A DNA stretch of 64,000 nt, taken from contig SNVD02009724.1 in the NCBI GenBank assembly GCA_013180625.2, forward strand, positions 337,118-401,117, read 5' to 3'. The stretch is from Boswellia sacra (lineage: Eukaryota; Streptophyta; Magnoliopsida; Sapindales; Burseraceae). The notes beneath the pieces are model-generated. The model saw only the letters and a list, made by a program, of their open reading frames with translations, was not told the origin of the DNA and did no database searches. Shown one piece after another: positions 46,880 to 57,814 of this stretch. The translations under genes were made by a program, and so were the position numbers. Numbering within the stretch: the stretch's first letter is position 1; the number at the start of each line of letters is the position of its first letter.

Positions 46880-48205
46880 CTATGATAAGAAGTTAGAATA
46901 TTAGAGGCCTTAATGGCTTCTCTACGCAGCAGACAGTTAGAAATTGGATTTTCAAGTATTCTTTAGTTTTGATTGGTCTCTTAGAGATTAAGGTTGATCC
47001 GCGACACCTTGTTTCAGATGTTTCGGATATTTGTCCTTCTTGAAAGTTCTTATCCAATGCCACTGGGTCGATTGCTTATATGGTTTTGGTGTGTTGGGAT
47101 CCTACTTTGTATAGTTTGAGTGATTTGCAGCTTTCTCCACAGTGGATCGTTTGTCAGGCTACCAGATTATCAAATGGGGTTTCTTTTGGTTTGATCTTCA
47201 TTTATGGTTCTAACGATCCGGGTGTTCATTGACAGTTATGGGACTTTATAAGAGCTCAGTCCAGGGTTTTGGTGACTTAACTTGGTTGGCATTGGGTGAT
47301 TTCAATGCGATTTTACGCTCGTCGGATAGAGTTGGAGGGGATCAGGTTTGGCATGGTTATATGGATGAGTTTGGTCAGTGTGTTCATGATGCAGCATTGA
47401 TCAGGGTACCATCTTTTAGGCTTCGGTATACTTGGCATAATGGGCAGTAGGGAAAGGGTACTATTCTCCTGACTCTTGATTGGAGTTTTGGCAGTGCTTC
47501 ATGGTTCATGACTTAGCCAAACATAACTTCTCAGATTCTTCCGCGGGATGTTTCTGATCATAGTGCTATGGTCATCAAGTTTGGAGATCAACGTAGGCAG
47601 ACCTCTAGTCCTTTTAAATTTTTGAACTTTTGGACTGATTGAGAGGATTTCTTGGAGATTGGTATGGTCTACGCCTGTCGACGGGGATCCTATGTTTCCA
47701 GTCACGCAGAAATTGGGTTTGTTGAAACAGGGCTTAGTGGGCCGTAGCTTAGGCTGCTCTGGATGAGAGCCCTTATTTACCAGAGTGTCTTTTGGTTAAG
47801 AGGGATTTTGTCAAGCAGTATTCCCAGTTATGTAGGGATGAAGAGGCTTTCTTTCGGCAGAGGTCAAAGGTCCATTGGCTCTCTCTGGGGGATCAGAATA
47901 CCAAGTTCTTTCACAAGTCTTTGATCCATAGATACGTCAGGAATCGGATTCATCAGCTTGAGGATGAGGATGGAACCAATGTTACAGATCGAGGCAACTT
48001 AGGCCATCTAGCTGTGAGGTATTTTCAGAAATTGCTTACAGCGCCTTCTCACCCTTCTCTTGTAGATGCTTCTCGGTTTTTCTCTGGAAGAGTATTTGAG
48101 GAGCTGCTGCCTTCTTTGGCGTGCCCTATTACTGATAATGAGATTAGGTTAGCTTTATTCTCGATTCCTGATGATAAAGCTCCTGATGGTGGGCTGGTCC
48201 TTGCA
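46880..48205 (+). pseudogene. LINE B ORF2: decayed endonuclease and RT lead-in
   Basis: Endonuclease motifs NIRGLNGFSTQ, IYGSNDPG, LALGDFNAILRSSDR and DVSDHSAMV are visible in pieces between many stops. A 138-codon frame at 47792-48208 covers the pre-RT region to IPDDKAPDGG. The sequence then jumps to a late-ORF2 segment (GTPNHIVWKGHTSGIFSID), which removes the RT. Confidence 0.82.
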
Positions 48206-48344
48206 TAGGTTTGCGACTCTGTCAACATTCGACCTATGATAGGGACTCCTAACCATATTGTTTGGAAGGGCCACACCTCTGGGATTTTCTCCATTGACTC
48301 AGCATGGGAAATATTACAGAGCAGACGATCAGTGAGCTTCTTAA

Positions 48345-48430
48345 ATCATAAAGATCTATATATAAAATAATATATATAAAATAATATATGTATATGATAT
48401 ATAAAATACATATATACATAAAATAACATG
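48345..48430. repeat. AT-rich direct repeat, left copy
   Basis: It matches 49467-49549 (atcataaagatctatatata ... ataaaataacat) with small differences. It abuts the truncated end of LINE copy B. Confidence 0.85.
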
Positions 48431-49153
48431 CGTATAACATATAGAAAATATATAAAATAATATGCGTATAACCTTTATACTTATCGTGTTACTTTAGTGA
48501 TTGTTTCCTATTATATTTATATTGTTTTGAATTATATTTGTACTATGTATTTTTATTTTAAGTATGTTTAATTTATTTTAAAATAATGACATTTTAATTA
48601 TATAACCCATTTGACCTCCATTAGCATCTACACTCAAATTATTGATTGTTGGATTATAACGAAAAGATTTGAGAAGAAGATCAAGAGGCTGTGAAATAAG
48701 AATCTGGAATGGATATAAACTTGACACATGAACTAATAAAATGATGTTTCAATTAGAATAAAAACAGCTAAAAAGCACATACTTTCGATAAAGGTTAATC
48801 AATCTTCAAATCCAATTCTTCAAATTTACTTCAATAAAAACTAAAAGTCCCAGAAATATTAAATAAACACAAAATGTAAAATCCGAACCGGAAACAACAT
48901 TTTGCCCCCGCCCTTTCCACCATTTAGATCCGCGTTGGCGAGAAGGTGTTCTAGAAAGACCAATCGAGTGCACCCCATGCTTGGGTGGCAATGCACAAAT
49001 AGGCCTAAACCTAACCCTAGCCATCAGATTACATAAGAAGAGGAGAAAAGATCTTGTCGGATTGGACCATGACAAGGGCATTTGCGCATCCAAGGTACTA
49101 TTAGATAGGTGGTGTTTGGGACGTAAAAATCTATTTTCTTGTCCCATTTGCCC
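48431..49153. other. Unassigned sequence between AT-rich repeats
   Basis: No gene is supported. The minus-strand open frame 48806-49312 runs through the antisense of plastid rRNA and is rejected. The GC-richer stretch 48880-49153 has an organelle-like texture and includes cctaaacctaaccctag, but I cannot place it. Confidence 0.4.
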
Positions 49154-49266
49154 AGGGCTCTGACCGCGTGCCTGTTGAAGAATGAGCCGACGACTCATAA
49201 GCAGTGGCTTGGTTAAGGGAACCCACCGGAGCCGTAGCGAAAGCGAGTCTTCATAGGGCAATTGTC
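49154..49266 (+). rRNA. Plastid 23S rRNA fragment (NUPT, 113 bp)
   Basis: agggctctgaccgcgtgcct, through cctgttgaagaatgagccg and ggcttggttaagggaaccc, to tcttcatagggcaattgtc is the conserved early-middle part of chloroplast 23S rRNA, as I know the gene. It ends abruptly on both sides and is not flanked by other rRNA sequence. It is a nuclear plastid insertion, not a working rRNA gene. Confidence 0.85.
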
Positions 49267-49466
49267 TTGATATCCAATGGCACCTATATTGGAACAAAAT
49301 GAGAGTATACATTTAAGTTCATATATTGCCTCCCTTGTACACCTAGTTTGCCAACCGTCACGTATATATAAAATAATATAATATACATAAAATAATAAAC
49401 ATATATATAAAATACAGTATCATATAAAACCAAATATACATAAAATAATATATACATATTTTCTAT

Positions 49467-49549
49467 ATCATAAAGATCTATATATAAAAGAATATACATA
49501 AAATAATATGTATATGACATATAAAATACATATATACATAAAATAACAT
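49467..49549. repeat. AT-rich direct repeat, right copy
   Basis: It matches 48345-48430. The telomere-like array begins immediately after aaataacat at 49550. Confidence 0.85.
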
Positions 49550-50325
49550 AGGGTTTAGGGTTTAGGGTTTTAGGGTTTAGGATTTAGGATTTAGGTTTAG
49601 GGTTTAGGGTTTACGATTTAGGATTTAGGTTTTTAGGTTTAGGATTTTGGGTTTGGGGTTTAGGGTTTATAGTTTAGGGTTTAAGAGTTTGGGGTTTTGG
49701 GGTTTGGGGTGTTTGGTGTTTGGGGGGTTTGGGATTTGGGGGTTTCAGGTTTGGGGGTTTAGGAGTAAGGGCTTTGGGGTTTTGGCGGTTTGGGTGTTAG
49801 AGGTTTGGGGTTTTGGAGGTTTGGGGTGTTTTTTTGTTTTGGGATTTGGGGGGTTCGGGGGGTTTGGGGTTTGGGGTTCGAAGGTTTCCGGGTTCATAGG
49901 TTTGGGGGTTCGGGGGTTAGCGGTTTGGGAGTTTGGGGGTTCGAGGTTTGGGGTTTTGGGAGTAGGGGGTTCGAGGGTTTCAGGGTTTGGGGGTTTGGGT
50001 GTTTCGGTGTTTGGGGGTTCGGGGTTTGGGGATTGGGGTTTTTGGGGTTTGAGGTTTACCGAGTTTAGGGGTTCGGGGTTTGGGGTTTCGAGGTTTTTGG
50101 GGGTTGGGTGTTTTGGGGGTTAGGGGTTTGGGGGTTTGGGGTTTGGGTGTTTGGGGTTTTGGGGTTTAGGGGGTTTCGGGGTTTTGGGGTTTGCGTGTTT
50201 GGGGGCCTGGGGTTTTGGTGTTCGGGGGTTTCGGGGTTTGGGGTTTTGGGCGTTTGGGGCTTTGGGGTTTTGGTGTTTGGGGGTTTGCTGGTTCGGGGTT
50301 TCGGGCTTTGGGGGTTTGGGTTTTA
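49550..50325. repeat. Degenerate interstitial telomeric repeat (TTTAGGG-type)
   Basis: It starts with clean agggtttagggtttagggtt units (plant telomere motif) and grades into ggggtttgggg, gggttcgggg and related variants over about 775 bp. The G-rich strand is the plus strand throughout. The Gly/Phe-rich open frames across it are translations of the repeat, not genes. Confidence 0.93.
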
Positions 50326-51267
50326 GTGCATGGGGGTTCCGATTTACTACGGATTGGTTCCTTCATTGAGCTAACAGCCTGTATTATCAACAATCCTCAC
50401 CAAATTTCAACCGTAACTAACTACAAATAAAAAATTTGTAGACACACAAGTAGAGCAAAAATTTCGAATTCTATCAGACTTGATAGGTATCAAAATCTAA
50501 CTTCCTCTATACACTTTAAAGAAGAGGAGAGGTACATGAAATTTTCAAAACTAGAGGTGATCAGATACGATTTAGGTAAACCTCAAGAGGTGTTCTATAA
50601 TTGATTGCCCTATAAATAATACAAGAGATAAGCATCCATAAATAATATATTCACAAATGTTAAAATTAATTATGCATACAGATTTATGGCTTATGCATAT
50701 AGATTCACAAATCTAGGTAGTATGTTATACCTAGATTTATTCTTAGCCATAAAGTCCTGCAGAAAATATCTTATTGTTTCGGATATTAACGAATTTATCA
50801 AACAACATATCAAACAGTAGTTCATAGGACTTTCCAAGACCAGATCAAAATTGAAAAGAAGCCTACTGTCCTTAAACCTGCATTGGCTGGACATAACCGT
50901 CTTGCTAAGTGCTGGCACACCAAGCTTGGTCAAAATTACAAGATGTGGCTGGTCAAAGAAAAATTCCACCGCTAACAATAATGCAAATAGATTTCTCAAC
51001 AAACTTAATGTTTTTTCAACTATTAATAAGTTTTAATATTTTATTAATCTTAAATAAAAATCTCTGAGATTATAATTACGAATTAAAATTTTCCTTAAAT
51101 ATTAATGTTTATTTAGGTCATAATAGGAACTTATAGGAGCACTAATTTAAAGATTTAAGTTAATCAAACTCTTGTAAGCTATTTTCGAAAGCACAACAAA
51201 TTTTTATATGAATTTATTCTCCTTCCCAAATAAAATTATTTCCCACAATCTGTTGTAGCTAGTAATC
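50326..51267. other. No recognisable gene
   Basis: AT-rich unique-looking DNA. The 103-codon minus-strand frame at 50691-51002 has no recognisable domain. Some short repeats of ctagattta/agattcacaaatctag occur near 50680-50750. Confidence 0.5.
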
Positions 51268-51440
51268 CACTACAAGAAAATAAAGCTTTAGTGTCACAAA
51301 TTTTGTGTCGCTTCCTGGGGAAATGACATATATGAGACTCCAAATTCGGTCAAACTTAATACATGTCACATTTTAAAAAAAAAAGGGTATACCCTGTGAC
51401 ATAACTTATATGTGTGACACGTATTTCCAATTATAAAAAT
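51268..51440 (+). mobile_element. CACTA (En/Spm-type) transposon terminus with subterminal repeats
   Basis: CACTACAAGAAAA at 51268-51280 is the canonical terminal inverted repeat of plant CACTA elements. Its orientation says the element extends to the right. The next 160 bp hold scattered direct and inverted tgtcac/gtgaca motifs (about 51291, 51364, 51396, 51412), as expected of subterminal transposase-binding regions. The three bases before it are atc, the possible target duplication. I did not find the opposite end inside the window. Confidence 0.75.
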
Positions 51441-51649
51441 ACAAAAGAAGAACCCTAAACACACTTTATCGTCTCTTTCTCTTCCAAAACATCTTCGCCG
51501 CCGCCCCTTCAACTTCATTGGCTCTTCATTGCGTCTCGGCTCTTCAGAAGTTTTCATCTTCGTCATTATTATCTGATATGCTTTCTGTGTTTCTTTAATG
51601 GCGATTGAAGAAGACTTGGAGAGTTATGGTAGTTGAGCTGTGGAGTCAG

Positions 51650-51931
51650 TCGGCTCTTCAGAAATGGAAGGTAGATATCGACTCTCGCTTCAGTCGCATG
51701 TTCACTGACAAGAACTTCACGTCGTCCTCTGCTTCGTTTGACAAAAGAGGCAAGCCTAAGAAGAATAAGTAGAAGAGCTTGGGAGATTCTCTGCGGCATT
51801 ATTACAGAATCGAAGAAGAAACTAAAAAAATTAAAGAAGAAGAAGATGATGATGATGAGGAAGAAGAAGAGAAAGGAACCGAGAGTGATAGTGAGAGGGA
51901 ATTGCTTGAAACTAGTGACGTGGGAATTTCT
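51650..51931 (+). pseudogene. ESF1-like fragment (pre-rRNA processing protein)
   Basis: One frame reads KWKVDIDSRFSRMFTDKNFT, then SSSASFDKRGKPKKNK, then a TAG, then LRHYYRIEEET and an acidic Lys/Glu/Asp run. This matches, from memory of the family, the N-terminal part of plant ESF1 homologs (IDSRFxRMFTDK, DKRGKPKK, LRxYYRxEE), nucleolar factors for 18S rRNA maturation. Only this piece is present. The NUC153 part is absent, and an in-frame stop interrupts the fragment. It lies about 380 bp inside the CACTA terminus. Confidence 0.75.
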
Positions 51932-51999
51932 TACGTTTCTTTCTCATTGCAGTCTTTACTTGCAAACACATAGAGGGAGAAGGGTTATGGGCGGGGCTG

Positions 52000-54481
52000 A
52001 TGATGCTCCCAAGCGCCTTCTCTTGGACTTCTTTTCTTCCTGGCTACTTCTCACTTTTGTTCTTGATCTTTTCAACTGCCATCCCGGTTATTGCTTTCAA
52101 AGGTATGTCTCCCCTTTTAGATACTTTTTACTTGCTCTTTCTATACCATTGGTTTTTGGTTTTTGAGTTATTAGGTTTCACGCGGTTTGGTTTCCCAGAA
52201 AATTCGACAAAGGGAAATGTTCGTCAAATTATCGGCGTTGCTTTGCATAGGGTTTTATTGGTTTCCCGTCTCTTGTTTTTGTGATTTTTTTTTAAATTGG
52301 AATTTTAAAAGAATATGCGAACAAAAACGTAGTTGAAATATATGATAATTATTTTTACTGCTTCTTCGAATCTTGAAGCGTAAATGCATGGATTTTTTTT
52401 TTTTTACTTCAGAATTTTGACTTTCTATTTGATTGCAGATAATTGTTTATCTATTATATATAAATGTTTGCGGATTTGAAAAGTCATTAGTAGAACCACT
52501 CTTAACCGATATATTCTATAAATGGTAAGAATATAATTTATTACTAAATATATATTTGTGAAGGATAGGTTTAATCTTGTAGTTTGACATCTAACATGTT
52601 ATTTAAATCTGCCTTTTAAATAGGTTGCATTTTGTCATGAAAGTTTGTCTGCTGATTTTAGGCTGGTTTTTTGTTTCTGTGTTTGGAAAATAAACTTGGC
52701 ATTTGTGCTTTTGTTGTAGGTGTTGACATAGAGAACCCAGCAATCGATGTCACCCCATATCCCCTCTCTAAGCCTTCGGCTGCTCTTCGGTTCAAAGATG
52801 TTATATCTTGTGAAAGAGTTCGAGTTTTCGGTCGCTCAAGGTTGGAACTTGGGAGCTATGCCAGTTCCTTTCGGGTCACGTTGGTTCCTTCAGTAGTAAT
52901 CCCAGAGAGATTTTATAGTAAAATTCAAGTTTGCTTTCACCGGTAAGTGATATGTTAAATGAATTTTTCTTCTTTGCCTATTTTATCTCTCTGTTTCACA
53001 AATATTTTGGGAAATGTCCATTTTTAATAACTGGTATGGAATGTTCTTTTTGACTGATTAAGTTCTTGTAGGAATGCTTCACTTGGACTGTGTCAGTGTG
53101 AAAAGGATGAGTGGAAAGCTATTCAAAAAGGTGGAATTTGGAGCTCTCTCATGTCACCATATGAGGAAAAATATATTGATGTGAAATTAGTTGGTGGAGT
53201 ATCTGGTTCTGTTTCAGTTGCAGTTGAAGAAGGTGTGGCATTACCTCTTCTCATTCCTTTGATTACCATTTTTAATTTCATACAAAGTTATTAATATTTA
53301 GTTTCTAAAATGTAGTCACATTTCTTTGCTGTTTGTGCAGATTTTCAAAGATGGCATCTTCTTTGTCTAGCATCTGGGTTTGTTTTGCGGCTGTTGGCAC
53401 CAGTTGTCAGCAGCTGGGTTCCTTTCTACTACAGCAGTTCAATGGCTATTGGAATTTTTCTTGTCATATTAATTCTTCTTTTCCAGGTACTTAAAGTCTT
53501 TTATACTGTTGCTTTTCAGTTACCTTCCCATCATATCTTTTATGTTGATCAAGAGAAAGAGTTACTGTAAACGATGTTATGTATGGTCTGAAAGGAAGTT
53601 AGTGTTGTAAATAAGAGAAGCCACGTCCTAGCTATCCCCCTGCTTCAAAAATATTTCATTGTTTAACTTAACTAACATACATATATTTAGTATAAGCTTT
53701 TCAACTAGTTTGCTGGATTATGTATTATGTATCTTCCCTCTTAGCTTGTTCTTGATATTTATTTATTCTAAAATTCTGTTTTGTGATGTCGGGAATGAAA
53801 TTATTGCTAACTAGAAGGAAGAGTTTCCTCTATCTTACTATATATGGATCAGTGGTGAGTTTTTCTTGTGATTTGGCATCGATTTTTATTGAACTTTTAA
53901 TGCATATGATCTCATTATCGATTTTAATTTCAGCTTGGTGCTGGATCTTTCCTCTTACATCAATTCTCAATGACGGTGAATTCGATTCTTATCAATTTCG
54001 GGCTGAGTGAAGAGATGCACAATCTGGTAAGTCCTTGTTTTTAAATATTACCTTACTATCATGCAAACTGTTTTTGTCAGTTCTTGCTTACTTGCTCATA
54101 TCTCTGTCTCCTCTCTCTTGGTTTGCTATGTGATTCTTATGTCTTATCTCGAGAAAAACATTGGACATTTTAAGAAATTTCCTCAATAATATTGACTCAA
54201 TTGACTGCTTGTTCTCTAATAATATTCTTGTCAGAGTTTATATATCTATTTTTAATTTTTGTTTGCTCCTGTCAAGCAATTTAATTTGTTGAATAATGAA
54301 ACTGTTTTTTTGGTTGTAGGTCTCAATATTTCTGCTATTAGGAATTGTCCTAGTAGGAGCTGCTTTAGGGTATTAGATGGTGAAGAAATTTGTGATTTCA
54401 GAAGATGGAACTGTTGATGGTGGTGTAGCTCAATTTGTTAAATGGGCAATGCGCATAGTTGCAACTACCTCTATTTTCCAC
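52000..54481 (+). pseudogene. NEMP/TMEM194 (DUF2215) nuclear envelope protein gene, PNET2-like, damaged and 3' incomplete
   Basis: Seven phase-consistent exons fit: 52000-52102, 52720-52942, 53072-53232, 53341-53486, 53792-53854, 53934-54026 and 54320-54481. Exon 1 gives a signal-like hydrophobic start (MMLPSAFSWTSFLPGYFSLL). The lumenal part follows (VCFHRNASLGLCQCEKDEW), then membrane segments (MAIGIFLVILILLFQ, LVSIFLLLGIVLVGAALGY). This is the layout of NEMP/TMEM194 proteins, inner nuclear membrane proteins known in plants as PNET2. Exon 5 lacks the AG acceptor (tgtcg before GGAATG), and exon 7 has TAG 54374 where Trp is expected. The later C-terminal exons are not found. Confidence 0.82.
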
Positions 54482-56366
54482 GTATGCTATTTTAATAATG
54501 TGATATGATGTTGAACTAAGAATTTTGTGTGCCTTTTTCTGCTTACATGGACTTTCATAAATATCAAGGATTAAATGCGGCAGACACCTATGACATGATT
54601 ATGGTTGTTGATTATGTGATGTTCCCAGCACATATGAAAATTCTATTGGTGAAAAATCATATGTAGAATAAGTTCTAGCTTAGTTAAATACTTATTATCA
54701 TTAGTCAGTGCTTTAAATTTGGTTGGAGCATTGTCTGACATGAACTCTGGCCCCATGACACACGGGGGCTATGGCAGATTGATGGCTTAGAGAGGACACA
54801 TGCTTATTCCATTCTTGTCCTCAACTACAATAGCTTCATCCGCCAAAGGTTGCTATTTCGCGGGATTTTTTTCTTTACTTTTATCTTTCTTACTTTTGGT
54901 GGAGGTTGTCCCAAAATAATTGAAACCAGTTGAGACTACAAGTTTCTTTGTCCTTTTCTTTTTTTAATATCAGCACATTTTTATAAATTAATGCTATTTT
55001 TTTTTTGACAAAATAAAGGTTCATAACAATTGCTGGTTCAGTTTCAAGCATGGTGATCTCAAACAAAGTGCAGGACATAAATGTTACGAAGGTAAGTTGA
55101 ACTTTTTTTTTTGGGGATACATTTCTAAATTAATTTTTTTTCTTTCCTTTTAGACGTTTCCAAACACGGACGCTCTTATTGCTTTTGCGTTTGTGTTCAA
55201 TGCCAAATCCCCCAAGAAATTTATTGGTTGCAAGAGTTTGCTGTTAGAAACACAAGTAGGCATCAGAGTTCCTCATTCAGCACCTGCACTTAAGCTGCAG
55301 ACGATGAAACTGAAGTTAAGCAAGTAAGATTAATACCATATCATGTGTGCCCTTTTTATAGGCTCTTTCACGTTCTCTAGATTTCTATTAGTAGAATTGT
55401 TTGTGCTATATTGCTCCACTTTATTTTATAGTTGCCGTATTCTTTTAAGAGTGATCTGGATCTTCACTATTTGTTCAGATTTTATCATTCAAGCCATTTA
55501 TATTCTTGACATTCATTAGAGTCACCCACTGAATGGATATAGCGGGAGTTGGTTTCACAGGGAAAAAAAATTAAAAATAAAAATTCACTGAAGTCTTATA
55601 TTTTCAAACAATCTCACTCTAACTAGGTTGTGTGCCACAAATTTCTTTGTGCTTGGCTCTCAAAAGCCTGTCAAGATATCTCTTTTTTCTTTATTTACTT
55701 AAATTGGGAAGAACTCAGGTTAGATTTTGCTATTAGCTGGTTTAAAGTTGTCTATAGCCTTTTTAGTTAGCTATTCGGCTTACACTGCACAGATAATTTA
55801 GCGATTTATTTGGATCATACACTATATGTTAAAAGGCTGAAGTATTGTGGAAGTGTGCTGTTATGGCAATATATTATCTGTGTTATCATCCAACAATAAT
55901 TTAATTTGACTGTAAACTACTCTGCTGGTTGATGATGGTGATCTGGAGTTCCCCTACTGGATCTCTATTGAAATCCTCAAATGCCATCCAAAAGTTAACT
56001 TTTGCTAAGCCTAACTATTCTTATGGTCTTAGGCCTCTTATGAATGCGGCATACCTTGGTAGATAACGTCGTCATTTTGAGAGCTTCTTCTCCTCCTTCT
56101 CTCTTTCTTCTTCTCGTTTTTGTTCCTAATCTTTCTTCTTCTCGTTTTTGTTCATCTTTGTTTAAAATGAAGACAAATAACTTCTCTTACTGTTGTGAAG
56201 GAGAAGTTATTTGTTATTCTATCATCAGAAGAATGCCTTTTGCGTGCATGAGGAGACGCGCGGCTGCTCTGATCAGAGGGGGTCTGTTGTTTGCCCCAAG
56301 CCTCGCCGTGTTGGGGTCTTGGCTAATAGTAATAATCCTATCAGGCCTTTGAGATGGCAATTTAGG
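54482..56366. other. Intron-like DNA with unassigned exon-like pieces
   Basis: Two pieces with good borders sit at about 55018-55090 (after aaataaag, ending acgaag/gtaag) and 55155-55326 (after cttttag, ending agcaa/gtaaga). Read in one phase they give ISNKVQDINVTK and then TFPNTDALIAFAFVFNAKSP. I do not recognise the protein. The frame at 56044-56352 probably belongs to the 5' leader of the next gene. The remainder holds nothing identifiable. Confidence 0.35.
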
Positions 56367-56477
56367 TAAATTTTTATTTTTATTTTTATTTTTTTTAATG
56401 ACTTGTAAAAATTACTTTTTGCCTTTTCAGATGTATTAATTTAAGTGTTTTTGTTTGATTGCAGCCATCTAGTTGAG

Positions 56478-57000
56478 ATGTCTGATTTAAAAGCCAGCAC
56501 ACAACTTCTAGACATCATTCTCATGAAGGTAATCTTTTGAGATTCAATTTTTTTCCTTCAAATTCCTCTTGATTTGTATCAGTTGGATCTTAATTTCCAG
56601 GAATATTTTGGTTTTGCCTGCTTCTCTTACATGTGATTTTTTTTTATTTTATAAATGGGGTTTGTAAAATATGATGCTTTTGATTAATGGATTCCTGTTT
56701 TTGTTGTTACAGGAGGGTTATGGGACAGAACAATCTGCAACCCAGGTAGCATCCTCGCCCCCATTTTTTAGTGGGTCTCCTCCAAGCAGGGCTGCCAACC
56801 CTTTAGTTCAGGATGCCCGATTCAGAGATGAAAAATTCAGTCCTACGCCACTGTTGGTACCATCGCCATCTGGTTTGTCATCTCCATCGGCTGGGTGTGC
56901 TACAATGAATTTTGGGCTTAAACCAGCCACCGTTAGAATAGAAGGATTTGATTGCCTCAACAGGGATCGCCAAAATTCCAGCATCCCTGCTGTGGCTTAG
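56478..57000 (+). CDS. Small Ser/Pro-rich plant protein of unknown function (112 aa)
   Basis: Exon 56478-56528 (MSDLKASTQLLDIILMK) joins exon 56713-57000 (EGYGTEQSATQVASSPPFFS ... NRDRQNSSIPAVA, then TAG). Splice sites are gtaatc and ttacag. A further intron, gtaaat at 56367 to tgcag at 56464, would lie in the 5' leader. The protein has no membrane segment. Its motifs SGSPPSRAANPLVQDARF and VRIEGFDCLNRD look like a conserved plant family of unknown function, but I cannot name it. It appears complete and uninterrupted, unlike its neighbours, so it may be expressed. Confidence 0.6.
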
Positions 57001-57814
57001 ACTTATAAATGAAACTATACATAGAAGGACGTTGAATGCCAACGAAATCTGCGAGCACCGCAGACCTAACAAGAGGAAGTTTTGGATATTTTTGGAGAGA
57101 ATTGATATGATATGTTAGTAGTGTATATATGATGTGTTTTTTTCAGTGATCGATCTCATTGCTAATATCTGTAATTAGTTTGATTGAGCGATGGAAGAGT
57201 ACGGTGAACCTTGTGACTTGGACATTTTGGAGAGCATTGCTCTTATTGTGCAATATAAGATAAATAATGAAGAAGAACAAGAAGAAGAAGAAATGCTCTT
57301 ACTGTTGTGAAAGAATGAGCAGTCAATGACTTGGCTCACAGGGGTGAGGGAGCAGGGGCGGCCGGGCGAATTTCGCACCTCGTTACACATCACACGGTAA
57401 ACAATGACCAAAGCTTTTTATAATTATTATGGTTGGACTGGATTTTACTCTCTTTAAGTTATGTTGTTGATTTCGCTACATTTATTTCTTTAAGTAGATG
57501 CATGCAACTTATGTAGTAACAGGTAAAGAAGTATCAGTTTTATAGGTTCAATCCAAACAAGTTTCTTTTTTTCTAATTAAGGAGATACTAACTAGTTTTA
57601 CTTTAAACATATTCTCTACCTTTGCCCTTGGATCTTCCTCAGTTGATGGTTTTTTGCAGTCATCATTTTCTTGGCTACGATCTCAGTTAGGATGTCTGAT
57701 TATTTAAGAACATTGGTTTGGTTACTGAACTAAACTTTACAGTGACATAATTTAATGCATTACTGGAAAAAATTGGATTTCAAATCTAATTTTCTCATGT
57801 GTTCTGCATATCAG
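57001..57814. other. No recognisable gene
   Basis: 3' flank of the small gene. A gaagaacaagaagaagaag tract lies near 57271-57290. A faint resemblance links ctcttactgttgtgaa at 57296 to 56187. The stretch ends in an acceptor (tatcag) before the GIP1-like exon. Confidence 0.45.

Larger units (their letters stand above)
44584..48335 (+). mobile_element. L1-type LINE copy B, RT deleted and 3' truncated
   Basis: It starts with TTTAGGG repeats (44584-44634) directly after the tail of copy A. Its 5' UTR and ORF1 parallel copy A. ORF2 is decayed, and the RT is removed by a junction near 48184. The copy stops at about 48335, inside the region before the zf-RVT domain, where AT-rich repeats begin. Confidence 0.87.

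Noticed and set aside
48806..49312. 168-codon minus-strand open frame
   Set aside because: Its first part is the antisense of plastid 23S rRNA, which is conserved and stop-poor. No protein family is visible.
49647..50430. Long Gly/Phe/Leu-rich open frames on the plus strand and a Pro/Lys/Thr-rich frame on the minus strand
   Set aside because: They are translations of degenerate telomeric repeat (gggtttgggg units), open in several frames at once, and not genes.
51366..51566. Minus-strand frame rich in Arg/Glu near the CACTA end
   Set aside because: No recognisable domain. It covers subterminal repeats and a CT-rich leader-like stretch.
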